Shown: positions 43,371-52,957 of the stretch, one piece after another
Layout of the letters: every line of letters begins with the position of its first letter
Numbering within the stretch: position 1 is the stretch's first letter
NCBI RefSeq assembly: GCF_001824475.1
Contig: NZ_MHXN01000009.1
Location: 62,001 to 126,000 of the forward strand
Direction: 5' to 3'
From: Phenylobacterium sp. RIFCSPHIGHO2_01_FULL_69_31
Lineage (GTDB): Bacteria; Pseudomonadota; Alphaproteobacteria; Caulobacterales; Caulobacteraceae
DNA: 64,000 bases
Position numbers and translations under genes: made by a program
The notes under the pieces: model-generated
Database searches by the model: none
Told to the model about the DNA's origin: nothing
Seen by the model: only the letters and a program-made list of their open reading frames with translations

Positions 43371-45160
43371 CCGACCGCCTTGCCCCGATTGGTGAACTTG
43401 CCGATCAGCTGGTCGATCGGGTTGTCCACCTTGAAGCGCCGCATGATCACGTACTGCTGGATGGCCGTCAGGATGTTCGACCACGTGTAGTAGACGAGCA
43501 GGCCGATCGCGAACTGCGCCATGATGAAGGTGAACAGGATCGGCATCAGCTGGAAGATCCGCTGCTGCATCGGATCAGGCGCGGGCGGGCTCATCGAGGT
43601 GGTGAGCCAGGTGGTGAAGCCGTACAGGATCGGCAGGATGCCGATGTGCAGGCTGGTGGCCAGGATGCCCCCGATGAAGGGCGCGCTGCCCGGGTCCCAG
43701 GGGATCGCGCCGAACAGGTTCCAGATGGTGGTCGGATCGCGCGCCGACAGGTCCTTGATGTAGCCGATGAACGGCGCGTGCCGCATGTCGATCTCGAGCT
43801 GCAGCACCTTGAAGAGGGCGAAGAAGACCGGGATCTGCAGGAAGATGGGCAGGCAGCCGGCCAGCGGGTTGACCTTCTCCCGCTGGTAGAGGGCGAGCAG
43901 CTCCTGCTGCTGTTTGGCCGGGTCGTCCTTGTACTTCTTGCGCAGCTCCTCCATCGCCGGCTGCACCTTCTTCATCTTCGTCATCGACTCGTACTGCTTG
44001 TTCGCGAGCGGGAAGAAGATGAGGCGGACCACGACGGTCAGCAGTAGGATGGCGACGCCGAAGTTGCCGACGTGACCGTAGATCCAGGCCAGGAACTGGA
44101 AGATCGGCCGGGTGATGAACCACAGCATGCCCCAGTCGATGGCCTCGTCCAGGTTCTGGACCCCGAGCTTGTCCTGGTACTCCTGGAGCACCGGGTTCTG
44201 CTTGGCGCCGGCGAAGACGCGGGTGGTGTGGGTGATCTGGCGACCGGCGCCGATCGAGCGGGCCTGGCCGACGAAGTTGGCGTCCAGCAGGTTCAGGCCC
44301 GGGGTCTTGGTCAGGCGGTACTGGCCGTCGAAGGCTTCGTTCTGGGCCGGGATCACTGCGGTCAGCCAGTAGTGGTCGGTCACGCCGATCCAGCCCCCGG
44401 TGGACTTGTAGATCGGCGTCGAGCCGTCCTTCTGCCACTTGGCGTACTTGAGCGGGCGGCGCTTGCCATCGAGCCAGCCCATCCCGCCCTCGTGGATCAC
44501 GCCGTTCTTGCCCAACGTCGGCGGCACGCCCTGGCGTACGACCGAGCCGTAGGGGGCCAGGGTCACCGGCTGGCCCGTTGTATTGGCCACGGTGTCGGTG
44601 ATCGTGAACATGTACTTGTCGTCGACCGAGATCACCCGGGTGAAGGTGAGGCCAGCGCCGTTCGCGTAGGTGAGTGTCACCGGCTGGCCGGGCGCGAGCA
44701 CCGAGCCCTGGCTGAGCGTCCAGGTGGTCTGCGGGCCGGGCACGCCGGGGATATTGGCGCCGACCCAGCCCACTTCGGCGAACTGGGCGTATTGCGTCCC
44801 CTCGGGGCGCAGCAGTTCGACCGGCGGCGCGTCCTTCTCGAGCGTCTCGCGGTACTTCACGAGGTAGAGGTCGTCGATGCGGCCGCCCTTCAGCGACAGC
44901 GAGCCCTTCAGCGCCGGCGTCTCGATCGGCACGCGCGGGATGGCGGCGATGGCGGCCTGGCGGGTGACGGCCACGGGAACCTGCGGCGCCAGCGGGCCGG
45001 CGACGCCGGTTGTGCTGGTGGCGGCGGGCGGCGCCTGACGGGCGCGCTCCTCCGCCTGGCGCTTGGCCTGCGGGTCGATGACGAACACCTGGTAGACCAG
45101 GAGCAGGAGGGCCGCGCACACGAAGAAGATGATCGTGTTGCGGGTGTTGTCGTCTCTCAT
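43367..45160 (-). CDS. yidC: Membrane protein insertase YidC
   Basis: A 597-residue inner-membrane insertase. N-terminal helix ([18 protein letters not shown]), a large periplasmic beta-domain (about 60-360), then the conserved C-terminal core with five helices ([23 protein letters not shown]). It inserts membrane proteins alone or with SecYEG. The length is usual for Gram-negative YidC. It sits in rpmH-rnpA-yidC-engB; no yidD frame fits the 46 bases between rnpA and yidC. Confidence 0.95.
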   Translation of the reverse strand: MRDDNTRNTIIFFVCAALLLLVYQVFVIDPQAKRQAEERARQAPPAATSTTGVAGPLAPQVPVAVTRQAAIAAIPRVPIETPALKGSLSLKGGRIDDLYLVKYRETLEKDAPPVELLRPEGTQYAQFAEVGWVGANIPGVPGPQTTWTLSQGSVLAPGQPVTLTYANGAGLTFTRVISVDDKYMFTITDTVANTTGQPVTLAPYGSVVRQGVPPTLGKNGVIHEGGMGWLDGKRRPLKYAKWQKDGSTPIYKSTGGWIGVTDHYWLTAVIPAQNEAFDGQYRLTKTPGLNLLDANFVGQARSIGAGRQITHTTRVFAGAKQNPVLQEYQDKLGVQNLDEAIDWGMLWFITRPIFQFLAWIYGHVGNFGVAILLLTVVVRLIFFPLANKQYESMTKMKKVQPAMEELRKKYKDDPAKQQQELLALYQREKVNPLAGCLPIFLQIPVFFALFKVLQLEIDMRHAPFIGYIKDLSARDPTTIWNLFGAIPWDPGSAPFIGGILATSLHIGILPILYGFTTWLTTSMSPPAPDPMQQRIFQLMPILFTFIMAQFAIGLLVYYTWSNILTAIQQYVIMRRFKVDNPIDQLIGKFTNRGKAVG

Positions 45161-45206
45161 GAGCGGGACGCAGGTTTCCGTCGAGGAAGAGAAGGGGCGG
45201 GGCCGT

Positions 45207-45587
45207 CTACAGTTGGGGGGCCGCGCGTTCGGCGGCGAGCCTTATCAGCGCGCTTTTCACGTCGTCAAGCAAACGGACCCAGGGGCGCTTTAGCACGCCG
45301 CCGCGGGCGATGATCACATAGTCGACGCCGGGGGTGGCGAATTCCGGCAGAAGGGCCCGGGCGGCCTCGCGCATCCGGCGCTTGGCTCGGTTGCGCTCGA
45401 CGGCGCCGCCGATGCGTTTGGTGGCTGTAAAGCCGACGCGGACCAGCGAGGTCTCGTCGCCGCGGGGGCGGGCCTGAACGACAACGGCCCCCTTTGCGCA
45501 CGAGGGGGCCTGGGCGCAGGCGAGGAACTCGCTGCGCTTCTTCAGCTTTTCGATGGTCATGCGGCCTGGCGGCGCGGCGTCCGTCAT
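45207..45587 (-). CDS. rnpA: Ribonuclease P protein component
   Basis: A 126-residue basic protein that supports the RNase P ribozyme in tRNA 5' processing. The signature [14 protein letters not shown] (RNR motif) and the N-terminal KKRSEFLA segment are present. It follows rpmH by 18 bases in the standard order. The start MTDAAPPGR at 45587 adds an extra ~9 residues before the conserved [12 protein letters not shown]; the inner ATG at about 45560 may be used instead. Confidence 0.93.
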   Translation of the reverse strand: MTDAAPPGRMTIEKLKKRSEFLACAQAPSCAKGAVVVQARPRGDETSLVRVGFTATKRIGGAVERNRAKRRMREAARALLPEFATPGVDYVIIARGGVLKRPWVRLLDDVKSALIRLAAERAAPQL

Positions 45588-45605
45588 GCGGACACCTGGC
45601 CGGTC

Positions 45606-45740
45606 CTAGGCGCTGAGGCGCTTGCGGCCCTTGGCGCGGCGGCGCGCCAGAATCTTCTGGCCGTTCTTCGTGGACATGCGCAGACGGAAGCCGTGACGGC
45701 GCGCGCGCACGAGGCGAGACGGTTGGAAAGTGCGCTTCAC
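45606..45740 (-). CDS. rpmH: 50S ribosomal protein L34
   Basis: A 44-residue, Arg/Lys-rich protein: [40 protein letters not shown]. It starts at GTG 45740; the longer open frame upstream is not conserved. First gene of the operon; a near-consensus promoter lies at 45775-45803. Confidence 0.95.
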   Translation of the reverse strand: MKRTFQPSRLVRARRHGFRLRMSTKNGQKILARRRAKGRKRLSA

Positions 45741-45774
45741 GACGAAAGCTCCGGGGTCGAAAATCGAGCGGCGG

Positions 45775-45803
45775 TGGATAGTGGAAGGGTGGGGGCCTGT
45801 CAA
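45775..45803 (-). promoter_or_regulatory. Predicted housekeeping-sigma promoter of rpmH-rnpA-yidC-engB
   Basis: On the minus strand TTGACA (45803-45798) and TATCCA (45780-45775) are separated by exactly 17 bases. The -10 ends 35 bases before the GTG of rpmH. TTGACA is a perfect -35; the -10 matches four of six. Confidence 0.7.
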
Positions 45804-45818
45804 CCACCTGAGGGCGGT

Positions 45819-46571
45819 TCAGTCTGCCAGCGTCAACACCACCGGGCCGTTGCGGGTGGCCACCAGCGTGTGCTCGTACTGGACGGTGGGCTGGCCGCCT
45901 GGCGGGCGGAGGGTCCAGCCGTCGTCGTTGGCCTCTTCCACCCAGTCCGCGCCCAGCGACAGGAACGGCTCCAGGGTGAAGACCAGGCCCTCGGTGATCC
46001 GGCGCCGTTCGCGGGGCTCGTGCCAGGTGGGGATCTCGGTGGGATCCTCGTGCAGCGAGGCGCCGACGCCATGGCTGGCGAGGTTGCGCACCAGGCTATA
46101 GCCGTTCTTCCGGGCGAAGGCCTCGATCTGCCGGCCGGGCTCGGAGAGGGCCGCGCCGGGCCGCACGGCGCGGATGCCGGTCCACAGCGCCCGGCGCCCG
46201 TCGCGGCACAGGCGCTCCACCCGCTTGCTGGCCGGCGGCACGGCGAAACTGGCGCCCGTATCGCCGAAGAAGCCGTCCAGCTCGGCGGAGACGTCGATGT
46301 TGATCAGGTCCCCGGCCTTGACCTGGCGGTCGTCCGGGATGCCATGGGCCACGTCCGGGCCCACGGAAATGCAGGTGGCGCCCGGGAAGTTGTAGGTCAG
46401 CTCCGGCGCCGAGCGCGCGCCCTCGGCTTCCAGCATCCGGCGGCCGATCTGGTCCAGCTCGCGGGTCGTGATCCCCGGCTCCAGCGCCTCGCCCATGGCC
46501 TTCAGCGTACGGGCCACGAGGCGGCCGGCCGCCTTGAGCTTTTCCAGTTCTTCTTCGCTGCCGATGGTCAT
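45819..46571 (-). CDS. map: Methionine aminopeptidase, type I
   Basis: A 250-residue enzyme that removes initiator Met after deformylation. Metal ligands are in NIDVSAELDGFFGDTGASF (two Asp), SHGVGASLHEDP (His), and VFTLEPFLSLG (Glu), plus VQYEHT near the end. It follows the oxidoreductase gene by seven bases and so appears to be the last gene of a TetR-esterase-MDR-map operon. Confidence 0.94.
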   Translation of the reverse strand: MTIGSEEELEKLKAAGRLVARTLKAMGEALEPGITTRELDQIGRRMLEAEGARSAPELTYNFPGATCISVGPDVAHGIPDDRQVKAGDLINIDVSAELDGFFGDTGASFAVPPASKRVERLCRDGRRALWTGIRAVRPGAALSEPGRQIEAFARKNGYSLVRNLASHGVGASLHEDPTEIPTWHEPRERRRITEGLVFTLEPFLSLGADWVEEANDDGWTLRPPGGQPTVQYEHTLVATRNGPVVLTLAD

Positions 46572-46578
46572 GGGGGTC

Positions 46579-47559
46579 CTACAGATCCGGCCGGATGATC
46601 GTCTTGCCGACCACCTTGCGCCGGGCGAGAGTCTCGTAGGCCTCGCGCCAGTCGTCCAGGGCGTATTCGCGGTCGACGCGGGGGTTCACGGCGCCTTCCT
46701 CGGCGAGCTTCCAGATCGCCTCGTTGTTCTCGCGGCCCTTCTCGGGGAACTGGCGGCCGTATTCGCCTGCGCGGACCCCGTGGACCGAGAACCCTTTGAT
46801 GAGGGCGATGTTGACCGGAAGCGTCGGCAGGCGGCCCGAGGTGAAGCCGATGGAGAGGATGCGGCCCCCGAAGGCGATGCAGCGCGTCGACTCATCGAAG
46901 ATGTCGCCGCCCACAGGGTCGTAGATGACGTCGGCGCCCCTGCCGCCGGTCAGCTCCTTCACCCGTTCGCGGAAGCCGCCGGTGACGTTGACCACGGCGT
47001 CGACGTCGTATTCGCGCTGGATCACCGCCAGCTTCTCGTCCGAGGCCGAGGCGGCGATCACCTTGCAGCCGAGGACTTTCGCATAGTCGACGGCGGCGAG
47101 GCCGACGCCGCCCGCGGCGCCGTGCACCAGGACCCATTCGCCGGGTTGCGCATCGGCACAACGCTTCAGGGCCACATAGGCGGTCAGGTAGGCCACCGGG
47201 TATCCCGCGGCCTGGGCGAAGGAGAGGCGCTTGGGCTTGAGCCGCAGGGCCGCCGCCGGAAAGATCGCATACTCCGCAAACACGCCTCGCCCGCCGGCGC
47301 ACACCTCGTCACCCGGCTTGAAGGTGGTGACGCCCTCGCCGACGGCGTCGACCTCGCCGGCCATCTCCATTCCGCCGATGAAGGGCAGGGCGGGCTTGTG
47401 CTGGTGCTCGCCGCGGGTCTGCATCAGGTCGGGGAAGTTCACGGCGGCGGCGCGGATTTTCACGCGCACGTCGCCCGGCCCCGGCTCGGGCAGCGGGATG
47501 TCCTTCACCCGCACGCCGGCGTAGTCCGGGAGCAGTTCCTCGACGACCAGCGCGCGCAT
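46579..47559 (-). CDS. NADPH:quinone oxidoreductase / zinc-type alcohol dehydrogenase-like (MDR) protein
   Basis: A 326-residue medium-chain dehydrogenase/reductase. The Rossmann motif GAAGGVGLAAVDYAK and the N-terminal GroES-like domain are present, but the catalytic zinc ligand Cys/His pattern is missing, as in quinone oxidoreductases. It reduces quinones or enoyl compounds with NADPH. It begins four bases after the esterase stop. Confidence 0.87.
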   Translation of the reverse strand: MRALVVEELLPDYAGVRVKDIPLPEPGPGDVRVKIRAAAVNFPDLMQTRGEHQHKPALPFIGGMEMAGEVDAVGEGVTTFKPGDEVCAGGRGVFAEYAIFPAAALRLKPKRLSFAQAAGYPVAYLTAYVALKRCADAQPGEWVLVHGAAGGVGLAAVDYAKVLGCKVIAASASDEKLAVIQREYDVDAVVNVTGGFRERVKELTGGRGADVIYDPVGGDIFDESTRCIAFGGRILSIGFTSGRLPTLPVNIALIKGFSVHGVRAGEYGRQFPEKGRENNEAIWKLAEEGAVNPRVDREYALDDWREAYETLARRKVVGKTIIRPDL

Positions 47560-47563
47560 CGGC

Positions 47564-48595
47564 CTATTCCTCGTAGAGCCCCCGCACCAGGCCGGCGATC
47601 TCGCGGCAGGCCGCGTCAGCCGCCGGGATCGCGCCGGTGAAGGCCGTGAAGGCGTGTGAGAGGCTATCGTAGCAACGGTACCGCACCGTCACGCCAGCGG
47701 CGTTCAGCGCCTTCGCATAGGCCTCGCCCTGGTCCACCAGCGGGTCGAAGCCGGCGGTGGCGATGACGGCGGGCGCCAGGCCTGTGAGGTCCTTCTGGCG
47801 AAGCGGCGACAGGCGCACGCCGGCCGGGTCGTCGTCCGGCCCCAGGTAGTGCCCCATGAACCAGACCATCATCCCGCTGGTGAGCGGGAAGGCGTCGGCG
47901 TAGGTGGTCATGGACGCGCTCTGCGAGGCCGCGTCGGTGCAGGGATAGACGAGCAGTTGGAGCCGCGGCTGCGGCTCGCCCGCCCGCTTCAAGTCCTGGC
48001 AGACGATCGCCGCGAAGTTCCCGCCCATCGAGTCGCCCCCGATGGCGACACCCGCCGCGCCGTACGAGGCGGCCTGGTCGCGGGCCCAGCGGTAGGCGGC
48101 CAGCACGTCGTCCAGGCCGGCGGGGAAGCGATGTTCCGGCGCCAGCCGGTAGTCCACCGACAACACGGGTGCGCGGGTTATCCGGGCCAGCAGGGCGCAG
48201 AAGCAGTGGCTGGTGTCGAGGGTGCCGATCACCCCGCCGCCCATATGGGCCCAGACCATCAGCGGGGCGCCAGGATCCTGAGCTTCGGGGCGATAGAGGC
48301 GGGCCGGGATGACTCCCTCGGCGCCCGGCACGCTGAGCGGCTCCCACCGCACGCCCGGCTCCAGGTTGCCGCTGACCGCGGCCAGCGCCTGGGTCTCGCC
48401 GCGCCGGGCTTCCGCCGGCTGCAGCGTTTCCATCGCAGGACCCTTGCGGGCCTGGGCGGCCAGGAACTGCAGGCGCGGATCCAGCGTGCGGCCGCCCTTG
48501 TAGACCACTCCGCCGCCCGCCATCAGGCGCAGAAGGGGCGCAGGCAGCGAGAGGATCGTGCGGGCGATGAGGCGCTGCGCGGCGGCAGACGCCAT
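47564..48595 (-). CDS. Alpha/beta hydrolase, hormone-sensitive lipase (HSL) family esterase
   Basis: A 343-residue enzyme. Nucleophile motif GDSMGG (187-192, Ser189), the acid Asp in ATAGFDPLVDQG and catalytic His in SLSHAFTAF. The oxyanion motif is HMGGG (117-121), an insertion of Met in the usual HGGG. It hydrolyses small acyl esters. ATG 48595 shares a base with the stop of the upstream TetR gene (TGATG), so both are coupled. Confidence 0.87.
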   Translation of the reverse strand: MASAAAQRLIARTILSLPAPLLRLMAGGGVVYKGGRTLDPRLQFLAAQARKGPAMETLQPAEARRGETQALAAVSGNLEPGVRWEPLSVPGAEGVIPARLYRPEAQDPGAPLMVWAHMGGGVIGTLDTSHCFCALLARITRAPVLSVDYRLAPEHRFPAGLDDVLAAYRWARDQAASYGAAGVAIGGDSMGGNFAAIVCQDLKRAGEPQPRLQLLVYPCTDAASQSASMTTYADAFPLTSGMMVWFMGHYLGPDDDPAGVRLSPLRQKDLTGLAPAVIATAGFDPLVDQGEAYAKALNAAGVTVRYRCYDSLSHAFTAFTGAIPAADAACREIAGLVRGLYEE

Positions 48596-49218
48596 CAGCA
48601 CCTGGCTCCCGGCAGGCCCTTCAGGCCGTTCAGGATCATCTCCACGGCGAAGTCGGCGGCCGCAGCGGTGTCGATGGGGCGGCGCATCAGCATCCGGTCG
48701 CACACCTCCCGCGCCACGGCGATGCAGGCAGCGGCCATATAGTCGGGGTCGGAGATCGGCCCGCGCCCCTCGACGATGGCCGCCTGGATGGCGTCCTTCA
48801 CCTCGGCGAACACGGCGGCCATCTCGGGCGTCTCGCCGTGGACGTGCGGCTGCTGTTCGCCGGCCGGCCGGCGGGCTGCCCAGCTGATGTGCTCGTCGGC
48901 CATGAATTCGAAATAGGCGACGATGGCGTCGCGGACGAAGAACTCCAGCGGGCCGCCCTTGCTGCGGAGCGCCTTCAGGATCGGGGCGAACCGGCGCGCG
49001 CCGTCGTCGGCGAGGGCGGCGAACACCTCCTCTTTCGAGCGGTAGTAATTGTAGAAGGTGCCGGCCGCGAGGCCGGTCCGCCGGATGATGTCGCGGACCG
49101 TGGCGGCCTCGTAGCCCAGCTCGCCGAAGACCTCGCGCGCGGCGTCCAGGATGGCCTGGCGGTTCTGGACCTTGGTCTGCTCCCGCTTGCCCACGGGAAG
49201 ATAAGCGACCTGCGACAT
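48595..49218 (-). CDS. TetR-family transcriptional regulator (esterase operon)
   Basis: A 207-residue regulator. N-terminal HTH REVFGELGYEAATVRDIIRRTGLAAGTFYNYYRSKEEVFAAL-type pattern (about 25-70). The C-terminal ligand domain is a helical type not matched to a specific signal. The start ATG 49218 (MSQVAYLPVGKREQ) is preferred over 49257 because the HTH begins soon after. First gene of the operon with the esterase, oxidoreductase and map; it probably controls its own transcript. Confidence 0.87.
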   Translation of the reverse strand: MSQVAYLPVGKREQTKVQNRQAILDAAREVFGELGYEAATVRDIIRRTGLAAGTFYNYYRSKEEVFAALADDGARRFAPILKALRSKGGPLEFFVRDAIVAYFEFMADEHISWAARRPAGEQQPHVHGETPEMAAVFAEVKDAIQAAIVEGRGPISDPDYMAAACIAVAREVCDRMLMRRPIDTAAAADFAVEMILNGLKGLPGARC

Positions 49219-49374
49219 TCGAACCCCAACGCCCCCGAAAAACTTGACGGGTGTCATATTAGAGTCGTCGCAACTTTGCGCAAACGGAAAGGGCCGGCCC
49301 ACGTATGGTCCCGTGCGCCGGCCCCCGTCACCAAGGCGCGTATGGTCCCGCGCCCCGATCCTGTTCGAGCGGCC

Positions 49375-51288
49375 CTAGAACTCGGTCCAGTCGTCCGCCG
49401 CTTCCGCCAGCGCCGTGTTGCCGGCGGTGGCGAAGGTGGGACGCGCGGAGCGCGGCGGGGGCGTGTTGGCCCGCGCGGCCTCGCTCGACTGGCTGAGCTG
49501 GAAGCGCGACACCAGGCCGAAGAGCTCCTCGGTCTGGTCGGCCAGCATGCGGCTGGCCGCCGTGGTTTCTTCCACCATGGCCGCGTTCTGCTGGGTTACC
49601 TGGTCCATCTGGTTCACCGCGGTGTTCACCTCGGCGATCCCGGTCGCTTCCTCCTTGGCCGAAGCGGCGATTTCGCTGACCAGCTTCGAGACCTCGTCCA
49701 CGTGCGCCACGATCCGGTGCAGGGCCTGGCCGGTCTCGCCGACCAGGCTCACGCCCTCGGACACCTGGGCCGTGGAGGTGGAGATCAGGCTCTTGATCTG
49801 CTTGGCCGATTCCGCAGAGCGCTGCGCCAGGGCCCGGACTTCCGAGGCCACGACCGCGAAGCCCTTGCCCGCATCGCCGGCCCGGGCTGCTTCGACCCCG
49901 GCATTCAGGGCCAGCAGGTTGGTCTGGAAGGCGATCTCGTCGACCACGCCGATGATCTGGTTGATCTCGCGGGCCGACGCCTCGATGGCGGTCATGGAGG
50001 TGACCGCGCGGCTGACGACGTCGCCCGAGCGCTCGGCTTCGGTCTTGGCCGCGGCCACGGCTTCGCGGGACAGGGTTGCGCCCTCGGCCGAACGCTGCAC
50101 GGTGGCGGTGATCTGATCCAGCGCCGCGGCCGTCTGTTCGAGGGTGGCGGCCTGGCGCTCGGTCCGCTGCGACAGGTCGTCGGCGGCGCCCGAGATCTCG
50201 CTGCCGCCCGACCGGATGGCCGAGGTGGAGGCGGCGATGGCCGACATGGCCTTCTCCAGCTTCACGACGGCGTCGTTGAAGTCGTTGCGCAGCTTCTCGT
50301 ACGAGCCGGGGAAACCTTCCTGCAGGCGGACGGTGAGGTCGCCGGCGGCCAGGCGCTCGAGCCCGCCCGCCAGGGAATCGACCACGCGGGCCTGTTCCTC
50401 GGCGGAGGCCTCGGCGGCAGCGGCGCTCTCGCGGCGGGTGGCTTCGGCGGCGGCCCGCTGTTCCTCCTGCTCCAGGCGCATGCGCTCCAGGTGCAGCTGG
50501 TTGTCGCGGAAGACGTTCAGCGACTTCACGATCGCGCCCAGCTCGTCCTTGCGCTCCAGATTGTCGAGATCGACGTCGTTCTCGCCGCGCGACAGACGCT
50601 CGGTGGCGCCGGCGATGCGCTGGACGGCCCGGCGCATGTTCAGCACCAGGAAGACGGCGATCACGCCGGTGATGAGGAGTGTGGCGACGGAGGCGGCGAT
50701 GGTCACCGCCTGGGCCGTCTTGGATCGCTCGCTGGCGGCGGCGGCCTGCTTGTCGGTCTGGGCCTGGGTCGCCGCGACGATCGCCTGCAGGTTGGCGCTC
50801 ATCTTGGCGTACTGGTCCTCGAACGGCGCGGCGAAACCGGCGGCGGAGGCGAAGTCGGCGCTCATCATCGCGACGATGATGTCCAGGGCCTCGCGCGTCT
50901 CCTTCAGGTCCTTGAGCAGTTTGTCGTACTGCGGGCGCTGGGCGGGCTCAGCGGCGGCGCGGGCGACGCCCACTTCCTTGCTGATCTTGTCGACGGTGGT
51001 CAGCAGTTGCTGGCCTTTGGCGCCGATCTTGTCGGTCTCCATCTGCGCGGCCTGGTGGGTGAGTAGAATGTAGAGGTCCCCATGCACGGCCGTGATCTGT
51101 TCGGAGATCTTCTGCATGCGCAGGCTGTTCGGCATGTCCGTGCGGACCACCTGTTCCAGCTCGCGCATCTGATTTTGTTGGATCACCACCGCGCCGGCCG
51201 CCATCAGGGCCAGCATCAGCAGTGCGAGCGCGGGCGCGAAGCCCACCTTTACCATCAACGGCAGATCGTCGAGTCGAAAGCGCTTCAT
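49375..51288 (-). CDS. Methyl-accepting chemotaxis protein
   Basis: A 637-residue chemoreceptor. Two transmembrane helices (about 15-35 and 208-230) flank a periplasmic four-helix sensor (about 40-205). A HAMP follows at 230-280, then a second HAMP-like linker ([19 protein letters not shown]), and the signalling domain whose tip [22 protein letters not shown] is near residue 485. The last residues, DWTEF, fit the x-W-x-x-F pentapeptide that tethers CheR/CheB. The long frame on the opposite strand is a shadow. Confidence 0.92.
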   Translation of the reverse strand: MKRFRLDDLPLMVKVGFAPALALLMLALMAAGAVVIQQNQMRELEQVVRTDMPNSLRMQKISEQITAVHGDLYILLTHQAAQMETDKIGAKGQQLLTTVDKISKEVGVARAAAEPAQRPQYDKLLKDLKETREALDIIVAMMSADFASAAGFAAPFEDQYAKMSANLQAIVAATQAQTDKQAAAASERSKTAQAVTIAASVATLLITGVIAVFLVLNMRRAVQRIAGATERLSRGENDVDLDNLERKDELGAIVKSLNVFRDNQLHLERMRLEQEEQRAAAEATRRESAAAAEASAEEQARVVDSLAGGLERLAAGDLTVRLQEGFPGSYEKLRNDFNDAVVKLEKAMSAIAASTSAIRSGGSEISGAADDLSQRTERQAATLEQTAAALDQITATVQRSAEGATLSREAVAAAKTEAERSGDVVSRAVTSMTAIEASAREINQIIGVVDEIAFQTNLLALNAGVEAARAGDAGKGFAVVASEVRALAQRSAESAKQIKSLISTSTAQVSEGVSLVGETGQALHRIVAHVDEVSKLVSEIAASAKEEATGIAEVNTAVNQMDQVTQQNAAMVEETTAASRMLADQTEELFGLVSRFQLSQSSEAARANTPPPRSARPTFATAGNTALAEAADDWTEF

Positions 51289-51358
51289 TTGGGTGTCCCC
51301 CGCATGTCTACCTTGCCTTGGGGCACACCCCGCGAGCCTGGCTATGCTGAATGGAACT

Positions 51359-51423
51359 CCCTAACCGTTTCTCACTTTTCCCATTTTTTCGGGAAGTTTA
51401 GGGTTCGTTCACCGCCGGGCGGT
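51359..51423. repeat. Nested inverted repeats in the MCP/TonB-C intergenic region
   Basis: CCCTAA (51359-51364) pairs with TTAGGG (51398-51403), enclosing TTCCC/GGGAA (51378-51382, 51391-51395). ACCGCC/GGCGGT (51411-51423) follows. The region is AT-rich for this genome, sits between two divergent genes, and may hold regulator sites for either. Confidence 0.45.
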
Positions 51424-51458
51424 ATTCCCCCATCATTGTTTCTCAACAGGAGGTGGGG

Positions 51459-51767
51459 ATGCAGAAAGCTGTCTCTCTTTTCGGTGGTATTGTTTTGAGC
51501 GTTGCTCTGACGGGTGCGGCGAGTGCTGCATCTTTCCAGGAAAGCATGTCGAAGTGCCTTATGAAGAACGCCAACACGCGCGACGCCGCGACGGTGATGC
51601 TTCAGTGCACGGCGAACGGCGGCAAGCTCGATGGCTGCACCGTCCTGTCGGACAGCGCGCCCGGCAAGGGCTTCGACAAGGCCGCCCTGTGCGTGGCTCA
51701 AGCCATGCCGATGGGCGACAAGTCGGGCGACGTGAAGATCCCGATGCGCTTCCCGGGCGGCGCGTAA
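51459..51767 (+). CDS. Small periplasmic TonB C-terminal-like protein
   Basis: A 102-residue protein with an N-terminal signal (LSVALTGAASA). The mature part has four cysteines and the pattern LDGCTVLSDSAPGKGFDKAALCVAQAM...VKIPMRF, which follows the TonB_C domain found in Caulobacteraceae proteins lacking a membrane anchor. It probably binds a TonB-box or lipid rather than acting as energy transducer. AGGAGG precedes ATG 51459 by five bases; a strong terminator follows. It has its own promoter region. Confidence 0.7.
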   Translation: MQKAVSLFGGIVLSVALTGAASAASFQESMSKCLMKNANTRDAATVMLQCTANGGKLDGCTVLSDSAPGKGFDKAALCVAQAMPMGDKSGDVKIPMRFPGGA

Positions 51768-51801
51768 GCAGCCGCACCTTTCGAAGACTGCAGGAATACC
51801 C

Positions 51802-51831
51802 AAAGACGCCCCGCCCTCGGGGCGTCTTTTT
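51802..51831. terminator. Rho-independent terminator between convergent genes
   Basis: AAAGACGCCCCG and CGGGGCGTCTTT form a 12-bp stem with a CCCT loop, followed by a T run (51827-51831) for the + strand; A residues at the other end can also serve the convergent SDR gene. Confidence 0.88.
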
Positions 51832-51840
51832 CGTGGGACC

Positions 51841-52758
51841 TCAGACCGTGCGCTGAGCGCGGTCCTTCTCGTTCGTGGCGCGGATGGCGTTGCGGGCCTG
51901 CTCCCACTCCGCGTCGCCCCATTCGGCCAGCCGCGCGAACCCGCCGCCCCCCTTGAGGTGCGAGCCGCCGTCGATGGCGATCGTCTGGCCGTTCACATAG
52001 GCTGACCCCGGGTCCAGAAGGTAGACGGCCAGGTTCGCCAGCTCGCGCATCTCCCCGTTGCGGTTCAGCGGAATGGTCGGGTCGGCCTCGCCAAGCATCC
52101 CGCCCCCGCCGGGGTTCAGCCGCGCGCTCATGCCCTCGGTGGGGAAGGGCCCCGGGGCGATGGCGTTGAAGCGGACGCCGCGGTTGCCCCATTCCACCGC
52201 CAGCGACTGGGTCATGACGTTCAACCCGGCCTTCGACATGGCCGACGGTACGGTGAACGGCCCGCCGTTCCAGACCCAGGTGGTGAGGATCGAGACCACC
52301 GAGGCGTGCTTGCCCTCGGCCAGCCAGCGCTTACCGGCGTCCAGGGTGACGAAGAACGAGCCGCGAAAGACGATGTTGGCGATCGCGTCGAAGCCCTTGG
52401 GCGACAGATCCTCGGTGCGGCTGATGAAGTTGCCGGCCGCGTTGTTGACCAGTCCGGTCAGGGCGCCGCCGACCCACACCTCGTCCATGGCGTCGTGGAT
52501 CGCCTCGGGCACGCGGATGTCGCAGGCGATGCCGGTGCAGCGACCGCCCGCCAGCGCGCCGTGCGCGTCGGTCAGTTCCTTGGCGGTCTCGGCGATGACC
52601 GAACCGCGCCGGCCCCAGATATAGACCTGGGCGCCCAGCATCACGCAGGCCTCGGCCATCACCTTGCCCAGGCCGGTGCCGCCGCCGGTGATCAGGATGC
52701 GCTGGCCCTTCATCAGTCCGGGCCGGAACATCAGGTCGTCCATGGAGAGTTCGCTCAT
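51841..52758 (-). CDS. SDR oxidoreductase, 2,4-dienoyl-CoA reductase (DECR) type
   Basis: A 305-residue short-chain dehydrogenase. Rossmann motif TGGGTGLG (24-31) and NNAAGNF. The usual YxxxK is replaced by PSAMSKAG, exactly as in mitochondrial DECR1, and the C-terminal region GVRFNAIAPGPFPTEGMSARLNP also matches that family. It would reduce 2,4-dienoyl-CoA during breakdown of unsaturated fatty acids. AAGGAAA precedes ATG 52758. Confidence 0.88.
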   Translation of the reverse strand: MSELSMDDLMFRPGLMKGQRILITGGGTGLGKVMAEACVMLGAQVYIWGRRGSVIAETAKELTDAHGALAGGRCTGIACDIRVPEAIHDAMDEVWVGGALTGLVNNAAGNFISRTEDLSPKGFDAIANIVFRGSFFVTLDAGKRWLAEGKHASVVSILTTWVWNGGPFTVPSAMSKAGLNVMTQSLAVEWGNRGVRFNAIAPGPFPTEGMSARLNPGGGGMLGEADPTIPLNRNGEMRELANLAVYLLDPGSAYVNGQTIAIDGGSHLKGGGGFARLAEWGDAEWEQARNAIRATNEKDRAQRTV

Positions 52759-52957
52759 CCGGGTTTCCTTCCGCTTCCTTGCCCACATGCGGCCTGCTGA
52801 CGCAGCGGCGGTCAAGGCGGGCGGACCTCCCGAGGGGGACGGAGCCGGCAGGCCGTGGGAGGCGGGGAAACCGCCGGAGGCCTTAACGTCCTGGAAGTCC
52901 TGGCGTCGTGAGGTGGCGGATGATTTTGGCTGAGCGGAAGCGGAAGGAGTTTGTGTC

